From: Deltaproteobacteria bacterium
Lineage (GTDB): Bacteria > Desulfobacterota > Desulfarculia > Desulfarculales > Desulfarculaceae
DNA length: 64,000 nt
Reading direction: 5' to 3'
Assembly: GCA_020444165.1 (NCBI GenBank)
Contig: JAHLLK010000010.1
Coordinates: 47,428 to 111,427, forward strand
Shown: one piece after another, positions 48,623-56,404 of the stretch
How positions within the stretch are numbered: the first letter of the stretch is position 1
How the letters are laid out: every line of letters starts with the position of its first letter
Notes under the pieces: model-generated
Databases searched by the model: none
Told to the model about the DNA's origin: nothing
Seen by the model: only the letters and a program-made list of their open reading frames with translations
Position numbers and translations under genes: made by a program

Positions 48623-49441
48623 CTACATGGTGGCGTAGCTGTGCATGCCGGTCAGGAGGTAGGTCACCCCGAAGTAGGTGAACAAGACGCAGCCAAAGCC
48701 CAACAGCGAGAACCAGGCGATGCGGTTGCCCTGCCAGCCCCGCATGTAGCGGGAGTGCAACAGGGCGGCGTACACCAGCCAGGTGATCAGGGACCAGGTC
48801 TCCTTGGGGTCCCAGGACCAGTAGGTGCCCCAGGCGCTGTTGGCCCAGATGGAGCCGGTGACGATGCCCGCGGTGAGGAGGATGAAGCCCAACACCACCA
48901 TCTTGTAGATGAGGTCATCCAACAGCCGCGAGCGGGCGGTGTCCTTTTTCTCGTGGCCGGCCACCAGGTACATCAAACTGAGCGCGGCGGAGATGCCGAA
49001 GCCGGCGTAGCCCAAAAAGCAGGTGATGACGTGGGCGATGAGCCAGTTGGACTGCAAGGCCGGCATCAGGGGCTTGATGGCGCCGTCCTGCTTGATGGCG
49101 TAGAGCATCACGAAGAAGACCAGGGGCAGGGCAAAGGCCCCGATGGTCCGGAGCCCGGTCCGGAGTTCCAGAATCAGGTACAACAGGGCCAGGGTCCAGC
49201 CAAAGAAGACCAAGGACTCGAAAAGGTTGGAGAAAGGCGCGTGGCCATAGCCCAGCTGGTTCATGGCGATCCAGCGCATGATGAACGAGGTGGTGTGGGC
49301 GGCCAGGGCCAGCCAGGTGACCAGGGAGGCGGTCTTGCCAAAGAAATCCCGCTTCAAGATAACCTGACACAGATACAGCACGCTGGCGGCCAGATAGGCG
49401 AAGGTCACCCAGACCAGAATGGCGTTGCTGACGGCCTCCAT
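48623..49441 (-). CDS. ccsA: Cytochrome c biogenesis protein CcsA (ResC)
   Basis: Heme-handling membrane subunit of system II cytochrome c maturation, 272 residues, with about eight transmembrane helices. The WWD motif WANSAWGTYWSWDPKE lies near residue 205 and conserved His residues sit in helices (LAAHTTSF, WLIAHVITCFLGYAGFG, YAALLHSRYMRGW). Heme is passed to apocytochromes outside the membrane. The ATG at 49441 overlaps the resB stop codon as TAATG, so both subunits are translated in a fixed ratio. Its presence implies c-type cytochromes in the organism. Confidence 0.94.
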   Translation of the reverse strand: MEAVSNAILVWVTFAYLAASVLYLCQVILKRDFFGKTASLVTWLALAAHTTSFIMRWIAMNQLGYGHAPFSNLFESLVFFGWTLALLYLILELRTGLRTIGAFALPLVFFVMLYAIKQDGAIKPLMPALQSNWLIAHVITCFLGYAGFGISAALSLMYLVAGHEKKDTARSRLLDDLIYKMVVLGFILLTAGIVTGSIWANSAWGTYWSWDPKETWSLITWLVYAALLHSRYMRGWQGNRIAWFSLLGFGCVLFTYFGVTYLLTGMHSYATM

Positions 49442-50808
49442 TATTTGCTCTCCTGCTTGTCGTCCGTTGCTCCCAGTTCCCGCGCCACCCGATCCAACAG
49501 GCGGCCCAGGTCGGCCCGGTTCTTATTGGTGCCGCCGGCGATCTCCAGCTTGGAGCCTTCCTTGCCGGCCGGTCCCGCCGAGACCCATACCTTTTGGTGG
49601 GAGAAATAGAAGGTGACGATGAAGCCCAGCACCATGAGGCCCGAGCCCAGCCAGATGAGCCAGACGCCGGGGTCGTACTTGACCTGCAATCCCGTGTACC
49701 ACACCGTGTCCGCGCCCTTGATCACGAAACGCACGGGGCCTTGGGCCGGGAAGCGGGAGTTAGCCCCGAAGGCGTTGAGCACGATGGGCTCCTGGGGCGG
49801 GCCGGCGGGCTGGTAGGCGATGCGGGCCAGGGGGCCGGAGTACATGGCGCCCATCTCCACCTTTTCCTTGTAGCCCACCACCATGGCCTTACCCCCGCCG
49901 GGCAGGTCGGCCCATTTCTCCGCGGCCAGGCGCACCGGGATGGTCTTGCCGTCCTTCTCGTAGTCCAGCACCAGTTCCGAAGGGGTGCGGCCGTAGGAGG
50001 ACTGGTAGAAGTAGATGCCGTCGAAGTCCGCCGGATCGTTGACGATGATCGAGGAGTCCTGGGCCGGTTTATTGTCCTTCAGGAAGGTGAGGTTGGAGCG
50101 GAACTCGCTGGGGGTGCCGTCCTTGTAATAGGACACCGTGAACTTGTCCAGGCGCACGGCAAAACCCAGATCCCGGGTCTGGCCGCGCTCCAGCACCACC
50201 TGGTCGGCGGCCTGGCCCTCGGGGATGTTCACGAAGCCCTTGAAGCCCAACAGGTTGCCCGCGATGCCGCCGGCCATGATCACCAGGACCGAGAGGTGCA
50301 CCGCGTAGACCCCCAGGCGGGACCAGGCGCCCTTCTGGGCAAAGACAACGATCTTCTTGTCCTTTTCGCCCCGGTGCACCGGGCCCACCAGCTTCTTGAG
50401 GGCCACGGCGGCTTGGTCGGCCGCCACGGATTCCTTCACCCCCAGCCTCAGGACGCGCCCGGCGGGCCGGTTGGCCTTCAGTTCGTCCTTGGGGTCTTTC
50501 CGGATCTGCTCCAGGGCCAGGGGCAGGCGGTTCAGGGAGCAGATGATGAGGTTGGCGGCCAGGCCGGCCAGGATCAACAGGAACCACAGGCTGTGGTACA
50601 TGTCGTTCAGACCCAGGGTCTGGATGAGGCTGGCCCAGCCCGCGCCGTATATCTTCTGATAAATCTCGGCGGTCTCGTTCTGGGGGACGATGGTGCCGAG
50701 GACGGAGGCTACGGCCACCAGGAGAAGCAGGAAAAAGGAGAGCTTCACCGAGGCCAGGGCATCCCAGAGCGCGCTTTGGGATCCCTTTTCTTTAGTTTTC
50801 TGTGCCAA
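49441..50808 (-). CDS. resB: Cytochrome c biogenesis protein ResB (Ccs1)
   Basis: Membrane partner of CcsA that binds the apocytochrome and helps heme ligation, 455 residues. There are three N-terminal helices (SFFLLLLVAVASVLGTIVPQ; SLWFLLILAGLAANLIICS; VYAVHLSVLVIMAGGIAGNL), a large outside domain (about 190-400) with ALWDALASVKLS at the start, and a last helix (WLIWLGSGLMVLGFIVTFYF). I place the start at a TTG at 50808, because GGGAGG lies four bases before it; a longer frame to 50952 adds 48 Arg/Pro/Gly-rich residues without family likeness. The stop overlaps the ccsA start. Confidence 0.9.
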   Translation of the reverse strand: MAQKTKEKGSQSALWDALASVKLSFFLLLLVAVASVLGTIVPQNETAEIYQKIYGAGWASLIQTLGLNDMYHSLWFLLILAGLAANLIICSLNRLPLALEQIRKDPKDELKANRPAGRVLRLGVKESVAADQAAVALKKLVGPVHRGEKDKKIVVFAQKGAWSRLGVYAVHLSVLVIMAGGIAGNLLGFKGFVNIPEGQAADQVVLERGQTRDLGFAVRLDKFTVSYYKDGTPSEFRSNLTFLKDNKPAQDSSIIVNDPADFDGIYFYQSSYGRTPSELVLDYEKDGKTIPVRLAAEKWADLPGGGKAMVVGYKEKVEMGAMYSGPLARIAYQPAGPPQEPIVLNAFGANSRFPAQGPVRFVIKGADTVWYTGLQVKYDPGVWLIWLGSGLMVLGFIVTFYFSHQKVWVSAGPAGKEGSKLEIAGGTNKNRADLGRLLDRVARELGATDDKQESK

Positions 50809-51173
50809 AGATCCTCCCAAGCTGATGCCTTTGCGCTCGCCTGCCGCCGGGGGCCTTAGCCGCTTGCCCAGGAGCAGGCCCCGCGATCCGCCGCCTGCGC
50901 CAGGCGGCCGGCAGGGGCAAAAAAAACGCCGCTGTCGGCGTATGGGGGTCACGAGTTAAACAAACAAAATACCATAGGGCTTTGGGGGGGGCAATGTTCC
51001 GTCTCAAATTCATAGGTAAATAATCGGCTATTCCACCGCGGAATCGCCCTCCCGGCCCCCAACGGGCCATACTTTCTTCATGATAAACACCAGTCCGGGG
51101 AACACAAGGCGGGGGGCGGGAAAAAGTGACTTCCCCGCTCCCGGCCGGGAACGGGGAAGGCGTACAACCCAGC
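50809..51173. other. 365-bp intergenic region upstream of resB
   Basis: Contains a promoter candidate for resB-ccsA (minus strand TTGCCC at 50994-50989, 17 bp, TATTTT at 50971-50966) and the terminator of the acyl-CoA dehydrogenase gene. 51000-51080 is AT-richer. No gene is seen. Confidence 0.45.
51120..51159 (-). terminator. Terminator after the acyl-CoA dehydrogenase gene
   Basis: Hairpin with 8-bp stem CTTCCCCG/CGGGGAAG (51130-51159), inner CCCGGCCGGG, followed on the minus strand by TCACTTTTT. It is 15 bp past the stop codon. Confidence 0.7.
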
Positions 51174-52415
51174 TTATTCGTAGATCTTCTCGTCCGCGGC
51201 AAAGGCCTCGGCCGCGTCGGCTTCAAAGTCCCGGGGCTCTTTGCGGTTGGCGTATTCCTGATACCACTCGTGGGCGATGATCAAGGACATCACCTCGTTG
51301 GAGCCGGTCCAGATGGAGGCCAGGCCCAGGTCCCGGATGATGCGCTCCACCGGGAACACGTTGGTGTAGCCGATGCCGCCCATGACCTGCATGGCGTTCT
51401 TGGCCACCTTCTGGCAGGACTCGGTGATGAACTTCTTGGTCTGGCTCACCAGCCGCCGGGTCTGGTCCGGGGGGAGCCCCGCGTCCACCGCCCGGGCGGC
51501 GATGTAGGCCTGGGCGCGGCAGGCGTCCAAGAGCATGGCCCCCTCGGCCACCTGGAAGCTCACCCCCTGGAAATGGTCGATGGTGCGGCCAAAGGCCTTG
51601 CGGCGGGTGGTGTAGCCGGTGGCCACCTCCAGGGCGGGCCGCGCCGCGCCGATGGTCATGGCCGCGGTGCCCAGGCGCTCGGGGATCATCATGGTGTTGA
51701 ACACGTCATAGGCCCCGTTGTACCGGCCCACGATGTTCTCCCGGGGCACCACCACGTCGCGGAACACCACCCGGCCCGCGCCGCCGCCCCGGCAGCCCAT
51801 GAGGCCGTAGAGATACTCCACGTCCACCCCGGGGCTCCGGTCCACGATAAAGGCGGTGAGCGCCTGGTGGGGGTGGGACTTGGGGTCGGGGTTGGTGCGG
51901 GCGTAGACCAGGAAGTAGTCCGCGCCCTCGGCCCCCACGATGAAACGCTTCTGGCCGTTCAGGATGAAGTGGTCGCCCTCCTCCCGGGCGGTGGTGGAGG
52001 TGCCGAAAAAGTCGGAGCCGCCCCGGGGCTCGGTGAGGCACTCGGCCGCGAACATCCGGCCGGCCAAAAGGGGCTTGACGTACTTCTCCTTCAGGGCGTC
52101 GGTGCCGTGCTGGATGATGGCGTCGCACACCAGCTCGGCCCCCACCCCGAAGGTGCAGGCGAAGATGTAGCCCAGGACGCCCACTTCCTCCATGACCATG
52201 CAGGTGGCGACCCAGTCCAGGCCGCGGCCGCCCCACTGGCGGGGGTAGCGGCAGCCCAAAAGGTTCCGGCGGCCGGCCTCGCTCAAAAACTCCTTGGGAA
52301 ACTTGATCTTGTCCTGATCCATGTCCAGGATCATCTGCCGGGGCACCCAGGCCACCAGCTCCCGGACCTCCTCGCGGAGCGCTTTCTGCTCCTCGGTCAA
52401 CACAAAGTCGAACAT
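51174..52415 (-). CDS. Acyl-CoA dehydrogenase
   Basis: FAD flavoenzyme of 413 residues oxidising an acyl-CoA at alpha-beta. It begins MFDFVLTEEQKALREEVREL; ECLTEPRGGSDFFGTSTTA and RFIVGAEGADYFLVYART are the flavin and substrate loops, AFGRTIDHFQGVSFQVAEG the FAD-binding Arg/Gln region, and AMQVMGGIGYTNVFPVERI is typical near 350. The catalytic Glu of short/medium-chain enzymes (YEGT motif) is replaced: the text reads IWTGSNEVMSLII. Long-chain and isovaleryl-type enzymes carry the base elsewhere, so it may still be active. It belongs with the acyl-CoA synthetase and MerR genes upstream, split from them by repeat F. Confidence 0.9.
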   Translation of the reverse strand: MFDFVLTEEQKALREEVRELVAWVPRQMILDMDQDKIKFPKEFLSEAGRRNLLGCRYPRQWGGRGLDWVATCMVMEEVGVLGYIFACTFGVGAELVCDAIIQHGTDALKEKYVKPLLAGRMFAAECLTEPRGGSDFFGTSTTAREEGDHFILNGQKRFIVGAEGADYFLVYARTNPDPKSHPHQALTAFIVDRSPGVDVEYLYGLMGCRGGGAGRVVFRDVVVPRENIVGRYNGAYDVFNTMMIPERLGTAAMTIGAARPALEVATGYTTRRKAFGRTIDHFQGVSFQVAEGAMLLDACRAQAYIAARAVDAGLPPDQTRRLVSQTKKFITESCQKVAKNAMQVMGGIGYTNVFPVERIIRDLGLASIWTGSNEVMSLIIAHEWYQEYANRKEPRDFEADAAEAFAADEKIYE

Positions 52416-52492
52416 CTCGCTCTCCCGCGGGCCCCGCCCGCCGCCCCGGAGGCGGCGGGGGAGTCCGGCTCAGGCTATTTGCTGGTTTCCAA

Positions 52493-52685
52493 ACCGCTGA
52501 CAAAGGCCGTCCTGGCCTTTGTCAGCGGTCAGTTGGCAAAAGTGCGATTTTGCCAACTGACACGAATTGTTGTGATTTTAAAAAATCACCACAATTCGGC
52601 GGGCCATCCCCGGGGTCCCCAAACAAGCTAGGCTTGTTTGGGGTGGATCCATGGCCCGCATCAGCCTGTTAGTTAACAGCCTGAT
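52493..52685. repeat. Modular multi-hairpin repeat, copy F
   Basis: H1 ACCGCTGACAAAGGCC-GTCCT and complement (52493-52529), 16 bp. H2 AGTTGGCAAAA/TTTTGCCAACT (52531-52558). H3 CGAATTGTTGTGA/TCACCACAATTCG (52563-52598, one mismatch). H4 GCGGGCC/GGCCCGC (52599-52659) with inner CCCCAAACAAGC/GCTTGTTTGGGG. H5 ATCAGCCTGTTA/TAACAGCCTGAT (52660-52685, one C-C mismatch). H5 encodes the last residues (QAVN) and the TAA stop of the acyl-CoA synthetase gene. Confidence 0.85.
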
Positions 52686-54180
52686 CTTCCCGCAGCTTGA
52701 ACTTCATCACCTTGCCCGTGGGGGTGTGGGGCAGCTCGCCCACGAACAGGAACCCCCGGGGAATCTTGTAGCGGGCCAGCTTGTCGGCCAAAAAGGCGCT
52801 TAGGTCCTCGGCGGTGAGGGTCTGGTCCTTCTGGGGCACCACATAGGCCACCACGGTCTCGCCCCACTCCGGGTGGGGCTGGCCGATCACCGCGGCCTCC
52901 ATGACCCCGGGATGGGCGGCCAAGGCGTCCTCCACCTCCTTGGAGTACACGTTCTCCCCGCCGGTCACGATCATGTCCTTGGTGCGGTCCACGATGAACA
53001 GGTAGCCGTCCTCGTCCACCCGGGCCACGTCGCCGGTCTTGTACCAGCCCTGGTGGAAGGCGGCGTCCGTGGCCGCGGGGTCGTGGTAATAGCCCTGCAT
53101 CATGCTCTCGGCCTTGAGCCAGATCTCGCCGGTCTCGCCGGGCCCGGCCGGGGTGGCGCTGTCCTTCATCACCAACAGGTCCGCCCCGGGCAGGGCCTTG
53201 TTGCCGATGGACCCGGCCTTTTTCACCTGGTCCTCGGGGAACAGGGTGGTGCCGGTGGGGCCGGCCTCGGTCATGCCGTAGACCTGGTTGAAGTTTCTGC
53301 TCCCGTAGGCCTCCATGAGCCGCAGCGCCACGTCGCCGGCGATGGGGCCGCCGCCGTAGATCCAGCAGCGCATGGAGGAAAGGTCGAAGTCCTTGAAATT
53401 GGGGATCATCTGCAAGGGCAGGAGATAGCTGATGGGCGCGCCGAAATACACGGTGCACTTCTCGTTCTGCACGGCTTGCAGGAAGTGCAGGGGATGGTAC
53501 TCCCGGATCAGCACCGTGGCCGCGCCCATGTACTGGGCGGCCATGAACCAGTTGTTCAACGGCGAACTGTGCCAGATGGGCATGGCCATCAACAGGCGGT
53601 CGTTCTGGTCCATCTTCACGGCCAGGGCCCCGGTGATGCCCGCGGCGATGACGTTCTTGTGGCTGTGCAGGCAGCCCTTGGGCCGGCCGGTGGTGCCGGA
53701 GGTGTAGAGGATCTCCGCCGGGTCCAGGTCGGCGATCTCCACGGCCGCGGGCTCGCCCGCCCCGGCCAGGCCGTCGCCAAAGGCCGCGAAGCCCTGGGCC
53801 GGGGTGTCCAGGGAGGCCAGGCGCGGGCCCCCGGGCAGTTTGGCCGCCACCGGGGCCAGGGCGCCGTCGAACAGGAACACCTTGGCCCCGCTGTGCTCCA
53901 GGATGTAGGCGGTTTCCGGGGCCATGAGCTTGTGGTTCACCGGCACCACCGCCGCCCCGGCCAACAGCGCGCCGTAAAAGGCGGTGACAAAGGCCGGGGT
54001 GTTGTGGCTCATGATGGCCACCCGGTCGCCCTTGGCCACGCCCCAGCTCTGCAACAGCGCGGCGGCCTGCCGGGACTCGGTCAACAGGTCCCGGAAGGAC
54101 AGGCGCGTGTCGCCGTAGACCAGGGCCTCTTTGGCCCCGTGCTTGCGGGCGTTCAGTTCCAGCATGTTCACCAGGTTCAT
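52669..54180 (-). CDS. Acyl-CoA synthetase / AMP-dependent ligase
   Basis: ANL-superfamily enzyme of 503 residues activating a carboxylic acid with ATP and CoA. The phosphate loop is ILYTSGTTGRPKGCLHSHKN (near 172); TEAGPTGTTLFPEDQ, WYKTGDVARVDEDGYLFIVD and the hinge region RTKDMIVTGGENVYSKEVED (near 400) follow; the C-terminal Lys lies in TPTGKVMKFKLRED. No acid can be assigned; medium-chain or branched acids are plausible with the acyl-CoA dehydrogenase next door. It overlaps the MerR regulator gene by ATGA. The last four residues and stop codon come from the terminal hairpin of repeat F. Confidence 0.93.
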   Translation of the reverse strand: MNLVNMLELNARKHGAKEALVYGDTRLSFRDLLTESRQAAALLQSWGVAKGDRVAIMSHNTPAFVTAFYGALLAGAAVVPVNHKLMAPETAYILEHSGAKVFLFDGALAPVAAKLPGGPRLASLDTPAQGFAAFGDGLAGAGEPAAVEIADLDPAEILYTSGTTGRPKGCLHSHKNVIAAGITGALAVKMDQNDRLLMAMPIWHSSPLNNWFMAAQYMGAATVLIREYHPLHFLQAVQNEKCTVYFGAPISYLLPLQMIPNFKDFDLSSMRCWIYGGGPIAGDVALRLMEAYGSRNFNQVYGMTEAGPTGTTLFPEDQVKKAGSIGNKALPGADLLVMKDSATPAGPGETGEIWLKAESMMQGYYHDPAATDAAFHQGWYKTGDVARVDEDGYLFIVDRTKDMIVTGGENVYSKEVEDALAAHPGVMEAAVIGQPHPEWGETVVAYVVPQKDQTLTAEDLSAFLADKLARYKIPRGFLFVGELPHTPTGKVMKFKLREDQAVN

Positions 54181-54632
54181 GGGTTCCCTCCCTCGTGCGA
54201 AACTTTTTTGTTTAGGGGTGCTTCTGAGGCGGTCAACTCCTCCAGGCGGGCCAGGAGCCGTTCCTTGACGCCGGCAATGTCCTTTTCCAGCTGGGCCAGC
54301 TCGGCCTGGCGCTCCCGGAGTTCGGCCAATTTCCGGTCGCCGTAGGCCAGGCTGCGGCGGATCTGCTCCACCTCGTCCAGGTCCACGTCGGCCATGCCGA
54401 TCATCTCGGCGATCTCTTCCAGGCTGTAGCCGAAGCGTTTGCCCCGGAGGATGAGCTTCAGGCGGGCGCGGTCACGCCGGGTGTAGCGCCGCTGGCCGCC
54501 CGGGGTGCGCCGGGGGGCCAACAGGCCGCGTTCCTCGTAATAGCGGATGGTGCGGGGGCTGATGGCCAGTTGGGCCGCCAAGTCGCTGATGGAATATTCC
54601 CGGGCGCCGCCCGCGGGGTGGGGAGTGGGCAT
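54177..54632 (-). CDS. MerR-family regulator, LiuR-like
   Basis: A 151-residue regulator with a winged HTH: EYSISDLAAQLAISPRTIRY, YEERGLLAPRRTPGGQRRYT (residues about 14-50), then a helical segment LRGKRFGYSLEEIAEMIGMA and a long coiled-coil dimer helix (about 85-135). There are no metal-binding Cys. The start is the ATG at 54632 with GGAG six bases upstream; a TTG 12 bases earlier sits on that site. It is the first gene of the acyl-CoA operon and has a perfect palindrome just upstream. MerR regulators of this layout (LiuR) control branched-chain amino-acid and fatty-acid breakdown in other proteobacteria; the link is an inference. Confidence 0.87.
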   Translation of the reverse strand: MPTPHPAGGAREYSISDLAAQLAISPRTIRYYEERGLLAPRRTPGGQRRYTRRDRARLKLILRGKRFGYSLEEIAEMIGMADVDLDEVEQIRRSLAYGDRKLAELRERQAELAQLEKDIAGVKERLLARLEELTASEAPLNKKVSHEGGNP

Positions 54633-54652
54633 GGTTGACTCCAAAACATAAC

Positions 54653-54670
54653 CTTAACGTCAACGTTAAG
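54653..54670. promoter_or_regulatory. MerR-type operator palindrome
   Basis: CTTAACGT-CA-ACGTTAAG is a perfect 8+8 inverted repeat centred 29-30 bp before the MerR start codon. Its form is close to the LiuR consensus known from proteobacteria (TTTACGT..ACGTAAA-type), as I recall it. TTGACA on the minus strand at 54698-54693 could be the -35 element. Confidence 0.65.
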
Positions 54671-54761
54671 TTTGCCGGAAAAGATGGGCGCCTGTCAAGA
54701 TGCTTTCGCGGCCGGGGGGGGAGAAGGGGAAGCCGGGCGGTGACGAGGGCGAAAAGAGGGG

Positions 54762-56402
54762 TTATGCCGGCCGGGCAGCCGCCAGGGGAAGGAGCAGACG
54801 GAAGGTGCTGCCCTGGCCGGGGCCGGGGCTTTCGGCCCAGAGATACCCGCCGTGCAGTTCGGCGTAACGGCTGGCCAGGGCCAGGCCCAGGCCGGCCCCG
54901 GGGGTGTGGTCCGAGAGGCCGTCCCGGCCCTGGAAAAAGGGCTGGAATATCTCCTCCTGGATCCTGGGGTCCAGGCCGCGGCCCTGATCCGCCACTTCCA
55001 CCAAGGCCCAGGCGCCTTCCGGGGTGGGACGGGTGGGCACCTGGGGACCGCTGGCGTAGGCGGCCTCCACCCGGGTGAGGCTCACCCGCACCCGGCCGCC
55101 GGGGTCGCTGAACTTGACCGCGTTGTCCAACAGCGCCTCCAGGGTCCGCACCAGTTTGGCCTGGTCCGCCTCCAGCAGGGGCAGTTCTTCCTCCAGGCGG
55201 GCCTCCAGGAGCAAGCCGCGGGCCGTGAAGCGGGCGGAGAAACCGGACAGCACCTGATCCACCAGGGCCGGCAGGTACACCTCGTCGGCGTTCAGGGCCG
55301 CGCGCCCGGCCTCCACCCGGGCCATCTCCAACAGCCCGGCCAACAGGTCCAGGAGGTGGCGCCCCTCGGCGTTGATGTCCTGGGCGGCCTGGGCTTGCTC
55401 GGGCGTCAGGCGTCCGAAAAAGGGGTCGGAGAGGACCTGGCTGAAACCGATGATGGCGTTCAAGGGGGTGTGCAGCTCGTGGCTCATGCCGGCCAAGAAT
55501 TGGGACTTGGCCCGGCTGGCCGACTCGGCCCGGTCCCGGGCCACGGAGAGCTCCCGGGTAAGGGCCGACAGCTCCACGTTCTTGGCGGTAAGCTCCCGGG
55601 CAAAGTCCGCCATGGCCGTCTGATAGGCCTCCAGCACCACCCGCTGGCGGAGCGCCGGAGCCACCGCCGCGGCCAGGTGGGCCAGTAGCTCTTGATCCTC
55701 TTCGCCGTAGTCCACGGCCTTGTTGGCCACCACCAACAGGCCCACGGTCTCGCCCTGGTAGGTCACCGGCTGGGCCAGGGCCCGGGTCAGGGGCAAATGG
55801 CCGGGTGGCGGGGACAGGGGGGCGTTTTGGACCAGGGCCCGGTTTTCGCTGAGGGCCCGCCCCCAGAGCCCGGCCCGGGCGGGGCGCGCGAAATGGTAGC
55901 TCTTGTCCGGGATGCCGCACTGGTCCCAGACATCCAGGGTCAGGGTGGGCACCACCAGGCTGCCTTCCTCGTCCAGGTAGCCGATCATGCCCAGGGGGCT
56001 GGCCAAGGCTTCCAGAATCACCTCCAAAGCCTTGGGCAGGGCCTGCTCCAGATCGGCGCAGGTGGCAAAGGCGGTCATGAGCCGGGAGAGATAACCCACC
56101 CGGGGGTCGGGCGGCGGCACCGGATGGGGCCCCACCGCCACCCAGGCCCGCCCCGGGGCCGGACCCGGCAACACGGTAAGGGAGTGGCGGGGGCCGTCCT
56201 CCCTGGCGGGCAGCACCTCCGGAACCCCGGAAGCCAGCACCCGGGCCACGGTCCGGGCCAACTCCGGCCGCGCGGCGCCCAGGAACGGGTCCAGGCCGGG
56301 ACCGCCGGGCGCGGGCGGCAGCACCTGGAGCGCAGGATCCACCAAAAAGGCCCGGGGTTCGCCGGCCGGGGGCGGGGCCGGGGGGCGGTCGTGATGGCCC
56401 AA
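54762..56402 (-). CDS. GAF-domain sensor histidine kinase
   Basis: A 546-residue soluble-looking kinase. Residues about 95-290 form a GAF-like sensing domain (DLEQALPKALEVILEALASP; VGLLVVANKAVDYGEEDQEL), followed by a coiled coil and the H-box FLAGMSHELHTPLNAIIGFS (phospho-His near 350; SHELHTPL instead of SHELRTPL). N-box is LEALLDNAVKFS, G1 VADQGRGLD, F-box FQPFFQG, G2 GAGLGLALASRYAELHGG. No transmembrane helix is evident. The likely start is a TTG at 56402 with GGAG eight bases upstream; a TTG at 56408 overlapping the previous stop is also possible. It pairs with the HD-GYP response regulator upstream. Confidence 0.85.
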   Translation of the reverse strand: MGHHDRPPAPPPAGEPRAFLVDPALQVLPPAPGGPGLDPFLGAARPELARTVARVLASGVPEVLPAREDGPRHSLTVLPGPAPGRAWVAVGPHPVPPPDPRVGYLSRLMTAFATCADLEQALPKALEVILEALASPLGMIGYLDEEGSLVVPTLTLDVWDQCGIPDKSYHFARPARAGLWGRALSENRALVQNAPLSPPPGHLPLTRALAQPVTYQGETVGLLVVANKAVDYGEEDQELLAHLAAAVAPALRQRVVLEAYQTAMADFARELTAKNVELSALTRELSVARDRAESASRAKSQFLAGMSHELHTPLNAIIGFSQVLSDPFFGRLTPEQAQAAQDINAEGRHLLDLLAGLLEMARVEAGRAALNADEVYLPALVDQVLSGFSARFTARGLLLEARLEEELPLLEADQAKLVRTLEALLDNAVKFSDPGGRVRVSLTRVEAAYASGPQVPTRPTPEGAWALVEVADQGRGLDPRIQEEIFQPFFQGRDGLSDHTPGAGLGLALASRYAELHGGYLWAESPGPGQGSTFRLLLPLAAARPA

Positions 56403-56404
56403 AG

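Noticed and set aside
54653..54698. A complete promoter for the MerR operon
   Set aside because: A TTGACA is present, but no acceptable -10 box occurs at 16-20 bp; only the palindrome is reported with confidence.
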